From: Methylovorus mays
GTDB lineage: Bacteria; Pseudomonadota; Gammaproteobacteria; Burkholderiales; Methylophilaceae
Reading direction: 5' to 3'
NCBI RefSeq assembly: GCF_020531915.1
Contig: NZ_JAJAVG010000008.1
Coordinates: 434,001-498,000, forward strand
Length of the DNA: 64,000 nt
Shown: positions 1 to 12,225 of the stretch, in pieces
How the letters are laid out: the number at the start of each line of letters is the position of its first letter
Position numbering within the stretch: position 1 is the first letter of the stretch
Made by a program: the position numbers and the translations under genes
The notes under the pieces: generated by a model
Told to the model about the DNA's origin: nothing
Databases searched by the model: none
Seen by the model: the letters and a program-made list of their open reading frames with translations, nothing else

Positions 1-1900
1 CAACCTGACCAAGGATCAGATCCTTGAGCTTTACATCAACCAGATTTATCTGGGGCAGCGTTCGTATGGTTTTGCCGCAGCTTCACAAGTCTATTACGGC
101 AAGCCTTTAAATAAATTGAGTGTGGCGGAGGCCGCCATGCTGGCCGGACTGCCAAAAGCGCCATCGCGCTACAACCCTTTTGCCAACCCAAAACGTGCCA
201 CAGCGCGCCAGCACTACGTTTTGCGACGCATGAAGGAGTTGCGCTACATCGATGAAAATACTTACAACAATGCTTTAAAAGAGCCGCAAAAATTCCGTCA
301 GACCAAGCAAGTGCGTGACCTGGCTGCCGATTATGTGGCCGAAATCGCGCGGCAAATGATGTATCAGCGTTACAAGGATGACATCTACACCAGCGGCCTC
401 AAGGTCTACACCACCATCCGCAAATCCAATCAGGAGGCCGCGAACAAGGCCGTACTGCAAGGCATACTCGATTACGACAGCCGCCATGGCTATCGCGGGC
501 CGGAAAAAGTGATTCACCCCCCGGCACACGGGACTGAAGAAGAAGCCAACTGGGTAGACAAGGCGCTGGATGAAATAGAAGTTTCCAATGGCCTGATCCC
601 CGCCATGGTCATCAACCTGAGCCCCAAGCTGGTCACCGTGCACTCGCAGAGCGGCGAAGATATCCAGATCACCGGCAACGGCCTGTCACTGGTACAAAAG
701 ACCTTGAATGAGAAAGACCCGAGCAAGCGCAAGCTGCAACCGGGGGCCATTGTTCGCATCGTCAAGACCACCGATGGCTGGCAGATTACGCAGCTGCCAC
801 AAGTGCAGTCGGGCTTTATTGCGCTGGATCCTTCCACCGGGGCGGTACGTGCGCTGGTCGGCGGCTTTGATTTCAACCGCAACAAGTTCAATCACGTTAC
901 GCAAGCCTGGCGCCAGCCAGGTTCCAGCTTCAAGCCCTTCATCTACTCGGCTGCGCTGGAGAAAGGCTTCACCCCTGCCAGCATGATTGAGGATGAACCC
1001 ATCACGCTTTCTGCAGCAGAAACCGGCAGCGGCTCGGCCTGGGAGCCCAAGAACTTCGACAACACATACGAAGGCCCCATGCGCATGCGTACCGCGCTGA
1101 CCAAATCCAAGAATATGGTCTCCATCCGCATACTGCAGAGTATCGGTGTGCGTTACGGCCAGGATTACATTACCCGCTTTGGCTTCTCGCCCAAGGATCA
1201 CCCGCCGTATCTGGCCATGGCACTAGGTTCAGGCTCGGTCACCCCATGGCAGATGGCTGGCGCTTATGCGGTATTTGCAAATGGCGGCTATCGCGTGCGT
1301 CCTTACCTCATCAGCAAGATCGTGGACCCGCGCGGCAAGGTAATCGAAGAGACCAAGTTTGATGAAGTCGGCAAAAATGCCGTGCGGGTAATTGATGCCC
1401 GCAACGCATTCATCATGACCTCCATGATGCAGGATGTGGCACGCATCGGTACTGCCGCAAAAGCCCGCCAGATTGGCCGCTATGACCTCGCAGGCAAAAC
1501 CGGCACTACCAATAGCCAGGTAGATGCCTGGTTTGCGGGCTTCAACCCGAAACAGGTGGCCATCACCTGGATCGGTTATGACCAGCCACGCTCGCTCGGC
1601 AGCAATGAAACCGGCGGCCGCGCTGCCCTGCCCATCTGGATTGACTATATGACCACAGCCCTGCGCAATGTGCCGGATGAACCATACTCCGTTCCACCAG
1701 GCATCACTTCGGTCAAGATCAACCCACACACCGGAATGCGGGTGAGCGATGATGAAAGCGGGATATATGAATACTTCTATCAGGAATTCATGCCGCCAGA
1801 AACTGAAGACAATACCTTCAGTCCAATTCCAGGATTCCCGACCAGCAAACCAGCGGAATCCACAGCGACGGACCCCACCCGGGCTGATCAATTGTTTTAG
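1..1900 (+). CDS. mrcA: Penicillin-binding protein 1A, 5'-truncated by window edge
   Basis: Bifunctional class A PBP: periplasmic glycosyltransferase plus DD-transpeptidase of peptidoglycan synthesis. The frame is open from base 2, so the N-terminus, including the membrane anchor and most of the glycosyltransferase domain, lies outside the window; the TTG at 116 is internal, not a start. Visible are the end of the glycosyltransferase domain (QIYLGQRSYGFAAAS, then AMLAGLPKAPSRYNP), an OB-like inserted domain, and the transpeptidase motifs SSFK (catalytic Ser near base 923), SKN and KTGTT. The C-terminal tail is rich in Pro/Ser/Thr. The family assignment is secure; 1A rather than another class A PBP rests on the inserted domain and overall organisation. 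Confidence 0.95.
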   Translation, partial: NLTKDQILELYINQIYLGQRSYGFAAASQVYYGKPLNKLSVAEAAMLAGLPKAPSRYNPFANPKRATARQHYVLRRMKELRYIDENTYNNALKEPQKFRQTKQVRDLAADYVAEIARQMMYQRYKDDIYTSGLKVYTTIRKSNQEAANKAVLQGILDYDSRHGYRGPEKVIHPPAHGTEEEANWVDKALDEIEVSNGLIPAMVINLSPKLVTVHSQSGEDIQITGNGLSLVQKTLNEKDPSKRKLQPGAIVRIVKTTDGWQITQLPQVQSGFIALDPSTGAVRALVGGFDFNRNKFNHVTQAWRQPGSSFKPFIYSAALEKGFTPASMIEDEPITLSAAETGSGSAWEPKNFDNTYEGPMRMRTALTKSKNMVSIRILQSIGVRYGQDYITRFGFSPKDHPPYLAMALGSGSVTPWQMAGAYAVFANGGYRVRPYLISKIVDPRGKVIEETKFDEVGKNAVRVIDARNAFIMTSMMQDVARIGTAAKARQIGRYDLAGKTGTTNSQVDAWFAGFNPKQVAITWIGYDQPRSLGSNETGGRAALPIWIDYMTTALRNVPDEPYSVPPGITSVKINPHTGMRVSDDESGIYEYFYQEFMPPETEDNTFSPIPGFPTSKPAESTATDPTRADQLF

Positions 1901-2009
1901 GTGATCCGTTACCACAGGGAATAAGCAAGACAGGTATGTTCTGGCGAGCGATTTACAGGGATTTATAAAGCGTTAGCAATGCCCCGACGGGCGAGGTAGA
2001 GCAAGCATC

Positions 2010-2669
2010 ATGGCAAAAGACAGTTCAGGCCGACAGCAGCATCTGAGACAGCTGATTGCACAGCAGGCGGCCCGCATGATGGCCGAAGAAGGAATATCCG
2101 ACTTCAGCCATGCCAAGCGCAAGGCGGGCAAGCAACTGGGAGCCACCGACATCAACTGCCTGCCGACCAATAGCGAGATTGAGGAGGAGATCCGGCTCTA
2201 TCACGAGATCTACAACAGTGAGGATCAGCCGGAAAATCTGCGCCAATTACGGGCGGATGCCGTTATCGTGATGCGCCTGCTTGAACGCTTCAACCCGCAC
2301 CTGACGGGTCCGGTACTGGACGGCACCGCCGGCAAATTTGCCGAAACCCATATTCATCTTTTCGCCGACAGCCTCAAGGATGTCGAGATGTTCCTGCTGA
2401 ATCAGCAGATTCCGTACGAAACCAACGAAAAATCCTATCGCATCAATGACAGACGCAGCAGTGACCGTAAAGGCGGCGACCGCAAGAAGGTTCCGGTATT
2501 TACACTGGAAGGGCCGCATGGCCTGATCAGGCTCAGCGTATTTGAAATTGACGACCTCCGCACCCCCACCCGCAGTCCGGCAAACGGACAAGCGTCTACT
2601 CGTGTCAACCTGGATGGCCTGAAAGCGTTGATCGCCTTGTCCCGGTTAAATCCGGAACTTGAAATGTAG
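2010..2669 (+). CDS. Conserved hypothetical protein
   Basis: Soluble 219-residue protein with no signal peptide or membrane segment. The N-terminal 70 residues are helical and charged. The middle (about 80-135) has the pattern LDGTAGKFAETHIHLFAD, and the next stretch (about 145-160) is very basic (RRSSDRKGGDRKK). I recognise it only as a type seen next to ponA/mrcA in betaproteobacteria. A link to nucleotidyltransferase-like proteins is possible, but I see no catalytic GS-x(n)-DxD motif to support it. The start is the ATG after GAGGTAG. It is transcribed in the same direction as mrcA, 109 bp downstream. Confidence 0.7.
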   Translation: MAKDSSGRQQHLRQLIAQQAARMMAEEGISDFSHAKRKAGKQLGATDINCLPTNSEIEEEIRLYHEIYNSEDQPENLRQLRADAVIVMRLLERFNPHLTGPVLDGTAGKFAETHIHLFADSLKDVEMFLLNQQIPYETNEKSYRINDRRSSDRKGGDRKKVPVFTLEGPHGLIRLSVFEIDDLRTPTRSPANGQASTRVNLDGLKALIALSRLNPELEM

Positions 2670-2680
2670 TTGTTGAATTG

Positions 2681-2701
2681 GCGCGTTTTTTAAGAAACGC
2701 G

Positions 2702-2702
<1 letters not shown>
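2681..2702. terminator. Hairpin between convergent genes
   Basis: Perfect 8-bp arms GCGCGTTT / AAACGCGC around a 6-nt loop, located between the convergent 2010-2669 gene and hemB and overlapping the first base of the hemB stop codon on the minus strand. It is AT-rich at the loop side and has only a weak T run, so bidirectional termination is plausible but not certain. Confidence 0.5.
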
Positions 2703-4508
<1,806 letters not shown>

Positions 4509-4550
4509 GCTGGTTCCAATTGAAAAATTCGCTAATGGATATTCGCTTGC

Positions 4551-5012
4551 TTACTGATACGTTTTGCCCTGGTATTCGAGCCAGCCGGGCGTATGGCGTT
4601 GCTGCGGGTCATGATGCGTCCAGTGCACCACACCGCCCTTGGCATTCCAGACATATTCACCAAAAAACGCCAGCTCGTCGCCAACCGCCAGTGCCGGAAT
4701 ACGCGGGGCGAGATCAATATTATGGGCAATCAGCACGGTGATGCCGTTTTCAAGGCGAACCAGTATGCGCTGATGCCGTGTACCGTCGTTGTCATCCTTG
4801 AGCACCTTCATCACACGGCCACGCGCCTTGACCTGCACATGGCTGAGCCTGTGGTCAAAGGCCTGACGGATAACCGCATCACCATCCTGCCAGGTCGCGG
4901 GCCGCGCCAGCTCAATGGGCTGGGCAACCGGCGCCACTTCCGTAGCGGCAGAGGAAAAATGCCAAACGGTATACCCAGCGGCAATCGCCGCTGCCAGTAT
5001 CAAGCGCTTCAT
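4551..5012 (-). CDS. DUF3465 exported protein inside the trp run
   Basis: A 153-residue protein with an N-terminal hydrophobic segment (residues about 1-20, MKRLILAAAIAAGYTVWHF) that should act as a signal peptide or anchor, followed by a compact domain with the pattern HVQVKARGRV...RHQRILVRLENG...LIAHNIDLAPRIP...LAVGDELAFFGEY..., a DUF3465-type, probably OB-like beta-barrel. The C-terminus is WLEYQGKTYQ. Its start overlaps the trpD stop by 4 bp, so it is translationally coupled to trpD although no role in tryptophan synthesis is known. The function is unknown; by analogy with OB-fold nuclease-like modules it may bind nucleic acid or oligosaccharide in the periplasm (inference). Confidence 0.75.
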   Translation of the reverse strand: MKRLILAAAIAAGYTVWHFSSAATEVAPVAQPIELARPATWQDGDAVIRQAFDHRLSHVQVKARGRVMKVLKDDNDGTRHQRILVRLENGITVLIAHNIDLAPRIPALAVGDELAFFGEYVWNAKGGVVHWTHHDPQQRHTPGWLEYQGKTYQ

Positions 5013-6034
5013 GCCGATGCGGCCAGGCTACGCAGGGCTTCCAGTTTTTGCATGGCGGCGCCGCTGTCTATCGCCTCGGCAGCACGCTGAATCCCTGCCT
5101 GCAAGGTGGCGGCCTGACCGGCCACATAAATCGCCGCACCCGCATTCAGCAGCACGATATCGCGCGCAGGACCTTGTTCACCGCGTAGGACAGCCTTGAT
5201 CAACTCGGCAGATTCCGCCGCATTTTCCACGCGTATGCTATCCACATCATGCAATGGCATCCCGAAATCACGCGGGTTCAGCGTGTACTCGGTGACCACA
5301 CCGTCTTTCAGTTCCGCCACATAGGTATCGCCAGAGAACGAAATTTCATCCATCTCGTCGGCGCTGAATACCACCATGACATGCTCGCTGCCCAGTCGCT
5401 GCAGCGCATGCGCCAGCAAGGGCACCAGGTCTTTATGGAATACGCCCATCACCTGGCGTTTGGCACCCGCCGGATTGGTCAGCGGTCCCAGAAGATTGAA
5501 CAGTGTACGCACGCCGAGCTCACGCCGCACCGGACCCGCATGTTTCATGGCGCTATGGTGATTAGGCGCAAACATGAAGCCGATGCCAACCTCATTCACG
5601 CAGCGAGCGACCTGCTCAGGCTGCAAGTTGATATTGACGCCCAGCGCCTCCAGCACATCCGCACTGCCAGTCTTGGACGAAGCCGCCCGATTGCCATGCT
5701 TGGCAATGCGCGCCTGTGCACCAGCCGCGACAAATGCAGAGCAGGTCGACACATTGAAGGCCTTGTTCACCGCCCCGCCCGTGCCACAGGTATCAATCAG
5801 ATAGGCGTCATCCGCCACCACCACCTTGGTGGAAAGCTCGCGCATGACTTCGGCAGCTGCGGCAATCTCATCCACCGTTTCGCCCTTGACGCGCAAACCG
5901 ATCAGCAGCCCGGCAATCTGGGCAGGCGTGAGTTCGCCGCCCATCACCTGCCGCATGATGGAGAGCATTTCACCGTGGGTGAAATCCTGATGCTGGATCA
6001 GCTTTTGCAGCGCAGCCTTGACGGTCATGTCCAT
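5009..6034 (-). CDS. trpD: Anthranilate phosphoribosyltransferase
   Basis: Transfers phosphoribose from PRPP to anthranilate. At 341 residues it has normal length for a stand-alone TrpD. Visible are the PRPP/Mg signature DTCGTGGAVNKAFNVST, KHGNRAASSKTGSADVLEALG, FMFAPNHHSAMKH and the NPAGAKRQVMGV region. It overlaps trpG by 1 bp upstream and the DUF3465 gene by 4 bp downstream. A second ATG two codons in (MTVKAAL) is an equally possible start. Confidence 0.97.
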   Translation of the reverse strand: MDMTVKAALQKLIQHQDFTHGEMLSIMRQVMGGELTPAQIAGLLIGLRVKGETVDEIAAAAEVMRELSTKVVVADDAYLIDTCGTGGAVNKAFNVSTCSAFVAAGAQARIAKHGNRAASSKTGSADVLEALGVNINLQPEQVARCVNEVGIGFMFAPNHHSAMKHAGPVRRELGVRTLFNLLGPLTNPAGAKRQVMGVFHKDLVPLLAHALQRLGSEHVMVVFSADEMDEISFSGDTYVAELKDGVVTEYTLNPRDFGMPLHDVDSIRVENAAESAELIKAVLRGEQGPARDIVLLNAGAAIYVAGQAATLQAGIQRAAEAIDSGAAMQKLEALRSLAASA

Positions 6035-6600
6035 CAGTAGGCTTTCAGGAAATTATTCAGGAGATCGTGTCCGTGCTCCGTCAGGATGGATTCCGGGTGA
6101 AACTGCACGCCCTCTACCGGCAGGGTTTTATGCCGTACGCCCATGATCTCGCCGTCATCAGTCCATGCCGTGATTTCCAGGCAATCAGGTATCGTCTCAC
6201 GTTCAATCACCAGCGAATGGTAACGGGTTGCCGTAAACGGATTGGGCAAACCGCTGAACACCCCGACATTGTTATGGGATACCTGCGAGGTCTTGCCGTG
6301 CATCAGCTGCTTGGCGTGAATGATGCGCCCGCCAAACGCCTGACCTATGCTCTGATGGCCCAGGCATACCCCCAGCAAGGGAATCTTGCCCGCAAACTCA
6401 TGGATCAGCGGCACTGAAATACCCGCCTCATTTGGGGTGCAAGGGCCAGGCGAAATCACAATGTGATCCGGCTTCAGTTCAGCCACCTTGGCCAGGTCAA
6501 TTTCATCGTTGCGATAGACCTGCACATCCTGGCCCAGCTCACCCAGATATTGCACCAGGTTATAGGTGAACGAATCGTAGTTATCGATCATCAGCAGCAT
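6034..6600 (-). CDS. trpG: Anthranilate synthase component II (glutamine amidotransferase)
   Basis: Supplies ammonia to TrpE by hydrolysing glutamine; the same subunit often also serves aminodeoxychorismate synthase. A 188-residue class I amidotransferase with oxyanion loop [11 protein letters not shown], nucleophile elbow [15 protein letters not shown] (catalytic Cys) and the His/Glu pair in GVQFHPES. It starts 2 bp after the trpE stop and overlaps trpD by 1 bp, indicating tight coupling. Confidence 0.97.
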   Translation of the reverse strand: MLLMIDNYDSFTYNLVQYLGELGQDVQVYRNDEIDLAKVAELKPDHIVISPGPCTPNEAGISVPLIHEFAGKIPLLGVCLGHQSIGQAFGGRIIHAKQLMHGKTSQVSHNNVGVFSGLPNPFTATRYHSLVIERETIPDCLEITAWTDDGEIMGVRHKTLPVEGVQFHPESILTEHGHDLLNNFLKAY

Positions 6601-6602
6601 GA

Positions 6603-8117
6603 TTACTCCTTCCCTTGAGCCAGTTGACCGGCATTACTGTCCAGACCGGCGAGCACAATCTCGGCGGCGCGAATCACGGCTCTTGCCTTGTTCTGCGTTT
6701 CCATCCATTCGCTCTCGGGTACCGAGTCAGCCACAATACCGGCACCGGCCTGCACATAAAGCGTCTTGTCCTTGATCACGGCGGTACGAATGGCAATCGC
6801 CAGGTCCATATCGCCATTGAAGCCGAGATAGCCAACGGCACCGGCATAAATGCCGCGCTTGGAAGGTTCCAGCTCGTCTATGATTTCCATGGCGCGCACC
6901 TTGGGCGCCCCGCTCACCGTACCGGCAGGGAAAGTGGCTTTCAGCACATCAATCGCCTGCATGCCGGGTTTGAGCTGGCCTTCCACGTTGGACACGATAT
7001 GCATGACATGCGAATAGCGCTCAATCACCATGCTGTCTGTCACCTTGACCGAGCCCGTGACTGCCACGCGGCCCACATCGTTACGGCCGAGGTCCATCAG
7101 CTGCACATGCTCGGCACGCTCCTTGGGGTCAGCCAGCAACTCTTCGGCCAGAGCTACGTCGTGCTCGCGCGTCTTGCCCCGTGGACGGGTACCGGCAATC
7201 GGGCGGGCAGTGACCATATCGTTTTCCAGCCGCACCAGTATCTCAGGTGAGGCCCCCACCACATGGTGATCTCCCATGTCGTAGTAAAACATGTAAGGCG
7301 ATGGGTTCAGGCTGCGCAATGCGCGGTAGAGCGACATGGGGGATGCAGCAAACGGTTGTGACAAGCGTTGCGCCAGCACCACCTGCATGATGTCGCCATC
7401 AAAAATATAGCGCTTGGCCTGATCGACGGCCGCCTTGAAATTGGCTTCGCCAAACTCTGACACCGCTTCACTCGGCGCCATCGCAGGCGCTTGAGGAATG
7501 GCCACCGGCTGGCGCAACTGCGTCAGCAATTGCTGCAGGCGCTGATGCGCTGCCTCGTAGGCGTTATCCGTCGCGGGGTCCGCATACACGATGAAATAAA
7601 GCTTGCCTGACAGGTTATCCACCACAGCCAGCTCTTCGGAGACCATGAGCAGAATATCGGGCACACCCAGGGCATCGGTTTTGGCATGCGCGTTGCGCGT
7701 GAGCCGTGGCTCGATATAGCGCACGGTTTCATAGCCGAAATAACCGGCCAGACCGCCGGTAAAGCGCGGCAACCCCTGGTAAGGCGGTGTTTTGAAACGC
7801 GCCTGATACTGTTTGACGAAATCCAGCGGATTGATATCCGCCGCGGATTCAATCACGAGATCATCCTGCAATACCTTGATATCGCGATCATGCGCCACGA
7901 TACGGGTACGGGCAGGCAAACCAATGATGGAATAGCGGCCAAATCGCTCACCGCCCTGCACGGATTCCAGCAGGTAGGAGAAAGGGCGATTCGCCAGTTT
8001 CAGGTAGAGAGAAAGCGGGGTATCGAGGTCGGCGAAGGTTTCGACGACCAGCGGAATACGGTTATAGCCCTGGTCCGCCAGGGCCTTGAACTCGTGCTTA
8101 GTGATGGTTTGTAACAT
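6603..8117 (-). CDS. trpE: Anthranilate synthase component I
   Basis: Converts chorismate to anthranilate with TrpG. About 504 residues with the chorismate-binding core: [73 protein letters not shown] and [13 protein letters not shown]. The N-terminal domain includes the [15 protein letters not shown] allosteric region, typical of tryptophan feedback binding. The ATG at 8117 ([10 protein letters not shown]) is preferred to an in-frame TTG four codons upstream. A structured 140-nt leader precedes it. Confidence 0.97.
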   Translation of the reverse strand: MLQTITKHEFKALADQGYNRIPLVVETFADLDTPLSLYLKLANRPFSYLLESVQGGERFGRYSIIGLPARTRIVAHDRDIKVLQDDLVIESAADINPLDFVKQYQARFKTPPYQGLPRFTGGLAGYFGYETVRYIEPRLTRNAHAKTDALGVPDILLMVSEELAVVDNLSGKLYFIVYADPATDNAYEAAHQRLQQLLTQLRQPVAIPQAPAMAPSEAVSEFGEANFKAAVDQAKRYIFDGDIMQVVLAQRLSQPFAASPMSLYRALRSLNPSPYMFYYDMGDHHVVGASPEILVRLENDMVTARPIAGTRPRGKTREHDVALAEELLADPKERAEHVQLMDLGRNDVGRVAVTGSVKVTDSMVIERYSHVMHIVSNVEGQLKPGMQAIDVLKATFPAGTVSGAPKVRAMEIIDELEPSKRGIYAGAVGYLGFNGDMDLAIAIRTAVIKDKTLYVQAGAGIVADSVPESEWMETQNKARAVIRAAEIVLAGLDSNAGQLAQGKE

Positions 8118-8146
8118 AGTAATTCCCAAGTCTTGTATGTGCGTCA

Positions 8147-8225
8147 GGCGCAGCTGTGCGCCCTCCAGATTCGTCCAAACGGACGTTCGTCAGAGTTCAG
8201 CGCCACCATCGCCAGCTGAGCTGGC
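8147..8225 (-). promoter_or_regulatory. trpE leader with three tandem hairpins
   Basis: Between gph and trpE the minus strand can form, in order, GCCAGC-TCA-GCTGGC (8211-8225), CGTCC-GTTT-GGACG (8172-8185) and a GGCGCA...TGCGCC hairpin with a 4-nt loop (8147-8162). A 27-codon ATG-initiated frame crosses them (about 8230 to 8148) but has only one Trp codon, and no T run follows the last hairpin. A classic TrpL attenuator is therefore not shown; translational or protein-mediated control is possible. Confidence 0.4.
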
Positions 8226-8261
8226 ATTTAAAGTCCTGGAAATTCATCTATTTACCCTGGA

Positions 8262-8984
8262 TCACACGTGTTGATCATACGTTAATAAAAAAGCCGCCTC
8301 TTGCAGGCTGTCAATCACCGCATCTGCCCCCAGCATATTGGCGGGCTGCCCGCGATTATACCCATACGAAACCGCAATCGCCGCACATCCAGCGGCACGC
8401 GCCGCACCGACATCTGCCGAGGAGTCGCCTATCATCACCATCTGCGCGGGGCTGACACCAAACATTTCGGCCATATGCAGCAATGGCAGGGGATCCGGCT
8501 TTTTCCGCGGCAGACTGTCTCCCGACAGCACCAGTGAAAAATACGGCAGCATGCCCATCGCTTGGAGCAGTGGCAGCGTAAAGCGTTCCGGCTTGTTGGT
8601 AATACAGGCCAGCTTGTAGCCGGCCTGATGCAATTGCCTTACCCCATCCATTGCGCCGGGGTAAGGCGCACTGCGCCGCGTCAACACCTCGGCATAGTGC
8701 TCAAAAAACAAATTCTGCGCCTGCTCGAATAGCGCTGCATCCGGCTCGGCGTCCATGTCGCCGGTCAACAAACGCTTGACGAGTCGCGCGGCGCCATTAC
8801 CCACATAGGTCATGACCAGAGCCTCAGGCAGGACTGGCCGACCCATTGCATTCAGCATGCGATTGGCTGCATCAGCGAGATCTGGCGCGGTATGCAATAA
8901 GGTACCGTCCAGATCCAGCGCCACGGCCCGCACCGGAATCGGGAAATTCACTATGGGAATTCCGCAGAGCGCTCCATACGCCAC
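8262..8984 (-). CDS. gph: Phosphoglycolate phosphatase (HAD family)
   Basis: Dephosphorylates 2-phosphoglycolate. It is a HAD hydrolase of 240 residues (fewer if a later start is used) with motif I DLDGTLLHTAPDLADAANRML (nucleophile Asp), the helical cap around RLVKRLLTG, motif II/III region CITNKPERFTLPLL, and motif IV MIGDSSADVGAARAAG. The window-frame start is a GTG with a weak ribosome site; a second GTG about 11 codons downstream (VNFPIPVRAVALDLDG) would give the more usual N-terminus. It lies 22 bp downstream of rpe, the normal betaproteobacterial order. Confidence 0.93.
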   Translation of the reverse strand: MAYGALCGIPIVNFPIPVRAVALDLDGTLLHTAPDLADAANRMLNAMGRPVLPEALVMTYVGNGAARLVKRLLTGDMDAEPDAALFEQAQNLFFEHYAEVLTRRSAPYPGAMDGVRQLHQAGYKLACITNKPERFTLPLLQAMGMLPYFSLVLSGDSLPRKKPDPLPLLHMAEMFGVSPAQMVMIGDSSADVGAARAAGCAAIAVSYGYNRGQPANMLGADAVIDSLQEAAFLLTYDQHV

Positions 8985-9006
8985 CGCTTACGCGATGGCA
9001 GCAGGA

Positions 9007-9705
9007 TTACACCTTGGCCAGCTCAGCGCGCAGGTTGCCGATGATGGTGTCGTAACGGTTAGGATCGGTATCCTTGCCAGCACCGAACACGGCAGAACCA
9101 GCCACGAAGGTATCAGCACCGGCACGGGCGATCTCGGCGATATTGGCCGTATTCACACCCCCGTCGATTTCCAGCCAGATTTCACGGCCCGTCTTTTCGG
9201 TGTAGGCATCAATACGGGCACGGGCCTGGCGCAGCTTGTCCAGGGTGCCAGGAATAAACTTCTGACCACCAAAACCAGGGTTAACCGACATCAGCAGAAT
9301 CATGTCGACCTTGTCCATGACGTAGTCGAGGTAATCCAGCGGAGTAGCAGGGTTGAACACCAGGCCGGACTTGCAACCCAGTTCGCGCACCAGCGACAGG
9401 CTACGGTCAATGTGGTCGGAAGCTTCAGGGTGGAAGGTAATGATGTTGGCGCCAGCCTTGGCGAAGTCAGGGATGATGCGATCCACTGGCTTGACCATCA
9501 AATGCACATCAATGATGGCATCGGTCACTGGGCGGATGGCCTCACAGACCAAGGGACCAATGGTCAGGTTGGGAACGTAGTGGTTATCCATTACGTCGAA
9601 GTGAACGATATCCGCACCGGAAGTGATGACATCGCTGATTTCCTGGCCCAGCTTGGCAAAGTTGGCGGAAAGAATACTTGGGGCAATTCTGAATGGTTTG
9701 GCCAT
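9007..9705 (-). CDS. rpe: Ribulose-phosphate 3-epimerase
   Basis: Interconverts ribulose-5-phosphate and xylulose-5-phosphate. In a methylotroph of this family it also feeds the ribulose monophosphate cycle of formaldehyde assimilation (family knowledge). 232 residues: [13 protein letters not shown], metal ligands in [20 protein letters not shown] and [18 protein letters not shown] and LEIDGGVN. First gene of the rpe-gph-trpEGD-trpC-hemB run; the promoter should lie in the 170 bp shared with divergent hemA. Confidence 0.97.
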   Translation of the reverse strand: MAKPFRIAPSILSANFAKLGQEISDVITSGADIVHFDVMDNHYVPNLTIGPLVCEAIRPVTDAIIDVHLMVKPVDRIIPDFAKAGANIITFHPEASDHIDRSLSLVRELGCKSGLVFNPATPLDYLDYVMDKVDMILLMSVNPGFGGQKFIPGTLDKLRQARARIDAYTEKTGREIWLEIDGGVNTANIAEIARAGADTFVAGSAVFGAGKDTDPNRYDTIIGNLRAELAKV

Positions 9706-9876
9706 GGCTACGAATCAATCAGTTGAAAAACCCGCATTTTACCCGGATTTGTGACGTCAAGACAGCCCTTTAGCCCCGCCAGAGGTCAACATTTCGCCCA
9801 ACTGGCCGTTACTAGGGAAGATATCTATCTGACTGAAATTGTTGCTTATGCTGGCGCGATACTGGAAAATTACGAA

Positions 9877-11124
9877 ATGCATCTATTCACCGTCGGTGTG
9901 AACCACACCACCGCCCCCATTGCGATCCGCGAGCACGTAGCCTTTCAGAGCGAAACCCTGGAAGAAGCCCTGCGCGATCTCAGCACGCATGGCGTGCGCG
10001 AGGCGGCCATCCTGTCCACCTGCAACCGGACAGAGCTTTACTGTAATACCGACGACCCGCAAAAAGCCCTGGACTGGCTGGCAAAATACCACCAGCTGCA
10101 AACGCACAATATCCAGCCTTACATGTATACCCTGCCCAGCGAAGATGCCGTAAAGCACGCCTTCCGCGTGGCCGCAGGGCTGGATTCCATGGTACTGGGC
10201 GAAGCGCAGATTCTGGGGCAGATGAAGCAGGCAGTAAAAATCGCCGAACACGCCGGCACCCTGGGCACGCTGCTGCACAAGCTGTTCCAGCGCACCTTTG
10301 CCGTCGCCAAGGAAGTCCGCACCACCACCGACATTGGCGCCAGCTCCATTTCCATGGCCGCGGCCTCGGTCAAGCTGGCGCAGCGCATCTTTGGCAATCT
10401 GCATGGACTGCATGTACTGTTCATCGGCGCGGGCGAAATGATCGAGTTATGTGCGGAGCACTTTGCCACGCACAAGCCTGCCTCCATCACCGTGGCGAAT
10501 CGCACCATGGAGCGCGGCAGCGAACTGGCTGCCCGCATCGGCGGCCACGCCATGCTGTTGGGCGATATTCCGGACCGCCTGGCCGATTTTGATATTGTCG
10601 TCACCTCCACCGCCAGCCAGCTGCCCATTGTCGGCCTCGGCATGGTGGAGCGTGCCATCAAGACCCGCAAACACCGCCCCATGTTCATGGTGGACCTCGC
10701 CGTACCACGCGACATTGAAGCCGAAGCCGCCGAGCTGGATGACGTCTTCCTCTATACCGTGGACGACCTGGCGCAAGTGGTGCAGGAAGGCCTGGTGAAT
10801 CGCCAGGAAGCCGCACGCGAAGCCGAAAAGATCATTGCCCTGCGCGTGGACAATTTCATGCACTGGCTGAAAACCCGCGATGCTGTTCCCACCATACGGG
10901 CGCTGCGCGATCAGGCCGAGCATTTCCGCCGCAGCGAGCTTGAAAAAGCCCAGAAACTGATCGCCCGCGGCGAAGACCCGATTGCCGCCCTGGAAGCGCT
11001 GAGCACCGCGCTCACCAACAAACTTTTGCACGGCCCCAGCCACGCCCTGAATCAAGCCCATGGCGACAACCGCGAACAACTGGAAAACCTGTTGCGCCAA
11101 CTCTACCAGCTCCACCACGATTAA
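9877..11124 (+). CDS. hemA: Glutamyl-tRNA reductase
   Basis: Reduces glutamyl-tRNA(Glu) to glutamate-1-semialdehyde, the committed step of C5 haem synthesis. 415 residues: N-terminal [15 protein letters not shown], catalytic Cys in [31 protein letters not shown]-binding LFIGAGEM, and a C-terminal helical dimerisation domain. An in-frame open stretch begins 42 codons earlier, but the ATG at 9877 gives the conserved N-terminus. It is followed by prfA after 9 bp; the hemA-prfA-prmC order is conserved in many proteobacteria. Confidence 0.97.
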   Translation: MHLFTVGVNHTTAPIAIREHVAFQSETLEEALRDLSTHGVREAAILSTCNRTELYCNTDDPQKALDWLAKYHQLQTHNIQPYMYTLPSEDAVKHAFRVAAGLDSMVLGEAQILGQMKQAVKIAEHAGTLGTLLHKLFQRTFAVAKEVRTTTDIGASSISMAAASVKLAQRIFGNLHGLHVLFIGAGEMIELCAEHFATHKPASITVANRTMERGSELAARIGGHAMLLGDIPDRLADFDIVVTSTASQLPIVGLGMVERAIKTRKHRPMFMVDLAVPRDIEAEAAELDDVFLYTVDDLAQVVQEGLVNRQEAAREAEKIIALRVDNFMHWLKTRDAVPTIRALRDQAEHFRRSELEKAQKLIARGEDPIAALEALSTALTNKLLHGPSHALNQAHGDNREQLENLLRQLYQLHHD

Positions 11125-11133
11125 GAATCCGTA

Positions 11134-12216
11134 ATGAAACCCTCCATGCTGAAAAAGCTCGCCACCCTGAGCGAGCGCCTTGATGAACTGAACCGCCTGC
11201 TATCCAGTGAAGACGCTACGTCGGATATGGAGAATTACCGCAAGATTTCGCGCGAGCACGCCGAAATCACGCCCATCGTCGAGCAATACCGCGCCTACGA
11301 GCAATGCGAGAACGACCTCAAGGAAGCCCATGCCATGCTGGCAGACCCTGAGATGAAAGCCTTTGCGCAGGAAGAAATCGAGGCAGGCAAAGCACGGCTG
11401 GAAGAGATTGCCATGGCCCTGCAGAAACTGCTGCTGCCCAAGGATCCCAACGACGAACGCAATATCTTCCTCGAAATTCGTGCCGGTACTGGCGGCGATG
11501 AATCGGCACTGTTTGCCGGTGACCTGTTCCGCATGTATTCCCGCTATGCCGAACGCCAGCGCTGGAAAGTGGAAGTGGTCTCCGCCAGTGAGTCCGAAGT
11601 CGGCGGCTACAAGGAAATCATCGCCAAGATTGAAGGCTTTGGCGCTTACTCCAAACTCAAGTTCGAGTCGGGCGGCCACCGTGTGCAACGCGTGCCGGAA
11701 ACCGAAACCCAGGGCCGCATCCACACCTCGGCCTGCACCGTGGCGGTATTGCCTGAAGTCGACGAGGTCAGCGATGTCACCATCAACCCCGCTGATATCC
11801 GCATTGATACCTTCCGCGCCTCCGGCGCCGGTGGTCAGCACATCAACAAAACCGACTCCGCCGTGCGCATCACCCACTTTCCTACCGGCATTGTGGTGGA
11901 ATGTCAGGATGGCCGCAGCCAGCACTCCAACAAGGCGCAGGCCATGCAGGTGCTGGCAGCCCGCATCAAGGCCAAGCAGGTCAACGAGCAGCAGAGCAAG
12001 ATTGCCAGCGAGCGCCGCAGCCTGATCGGCAGCGGAGATCGCTCCGAACGCATCCGCACCTACAATTATCCGCAAGGCCGCATCACCGACCATCGCATCA
12101 ACCTCACGCTGTACAAGATCGATGCGATTACCGAGGGCGACATGGACGAGCTGATCAACACCCTTGCCAACGAGCACCAGGCCGACCTGCTGGCCACGCT
12201 GGGCGAAGACAACTAG
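11134..12216 (+). CDS. prfA: Peptide chain release factor 1
   Basis: Terminates translation at UAA/UAG. 360 residues. The stop-codon-reading PxT motif appears as PET in [18 protein letters not shown], and the peptidyl-tRNA hydrolysis motif is GGQ in [13 protein letters not shown]. That glutamine is the N5 methylation target of PrmC, encoded two genes downstream. Normal RF1 length, with no frameshift site of the RF2 kind. Confidence 0.98.
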   Translation: MKPSMLKKLATLSERLDELNRLLSSEDATSDMENYRKISREHAEITPIVEQYRAYEQCENDLKEAHAMLADPEMKAFAQEEIEAGKARLEEIAMALQKLLLPKDPNDERNIFLEIRAGTGGDESALFAGDLFRMYSRYAERQRWKVEVVSASESEVGGYKEIIAKIEGFGAYSKLKFESGGHRVQRVPETETQGRIHTSACTVAVLPEVDEVSDVTINPADIRIDTFRASGAGGQHINKTDSAVRITHFPTGIVVECQDGRSQHSNKAQAMQVLAARIKAKQVNEQQSKIASERRSLIGSGDRSERIRTYNYPQGRITDHRINLTLYKIDAITEGDMDELINTLANEHQADLLATLGEDN

Positions 12217-12225
12217 GCGACGGCC

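Noticed and set aside
8148-8230. trpL-type leader peptide
   Set aside because: Only a single Trp codon and no terminator T run; listed as a structured leader instead.
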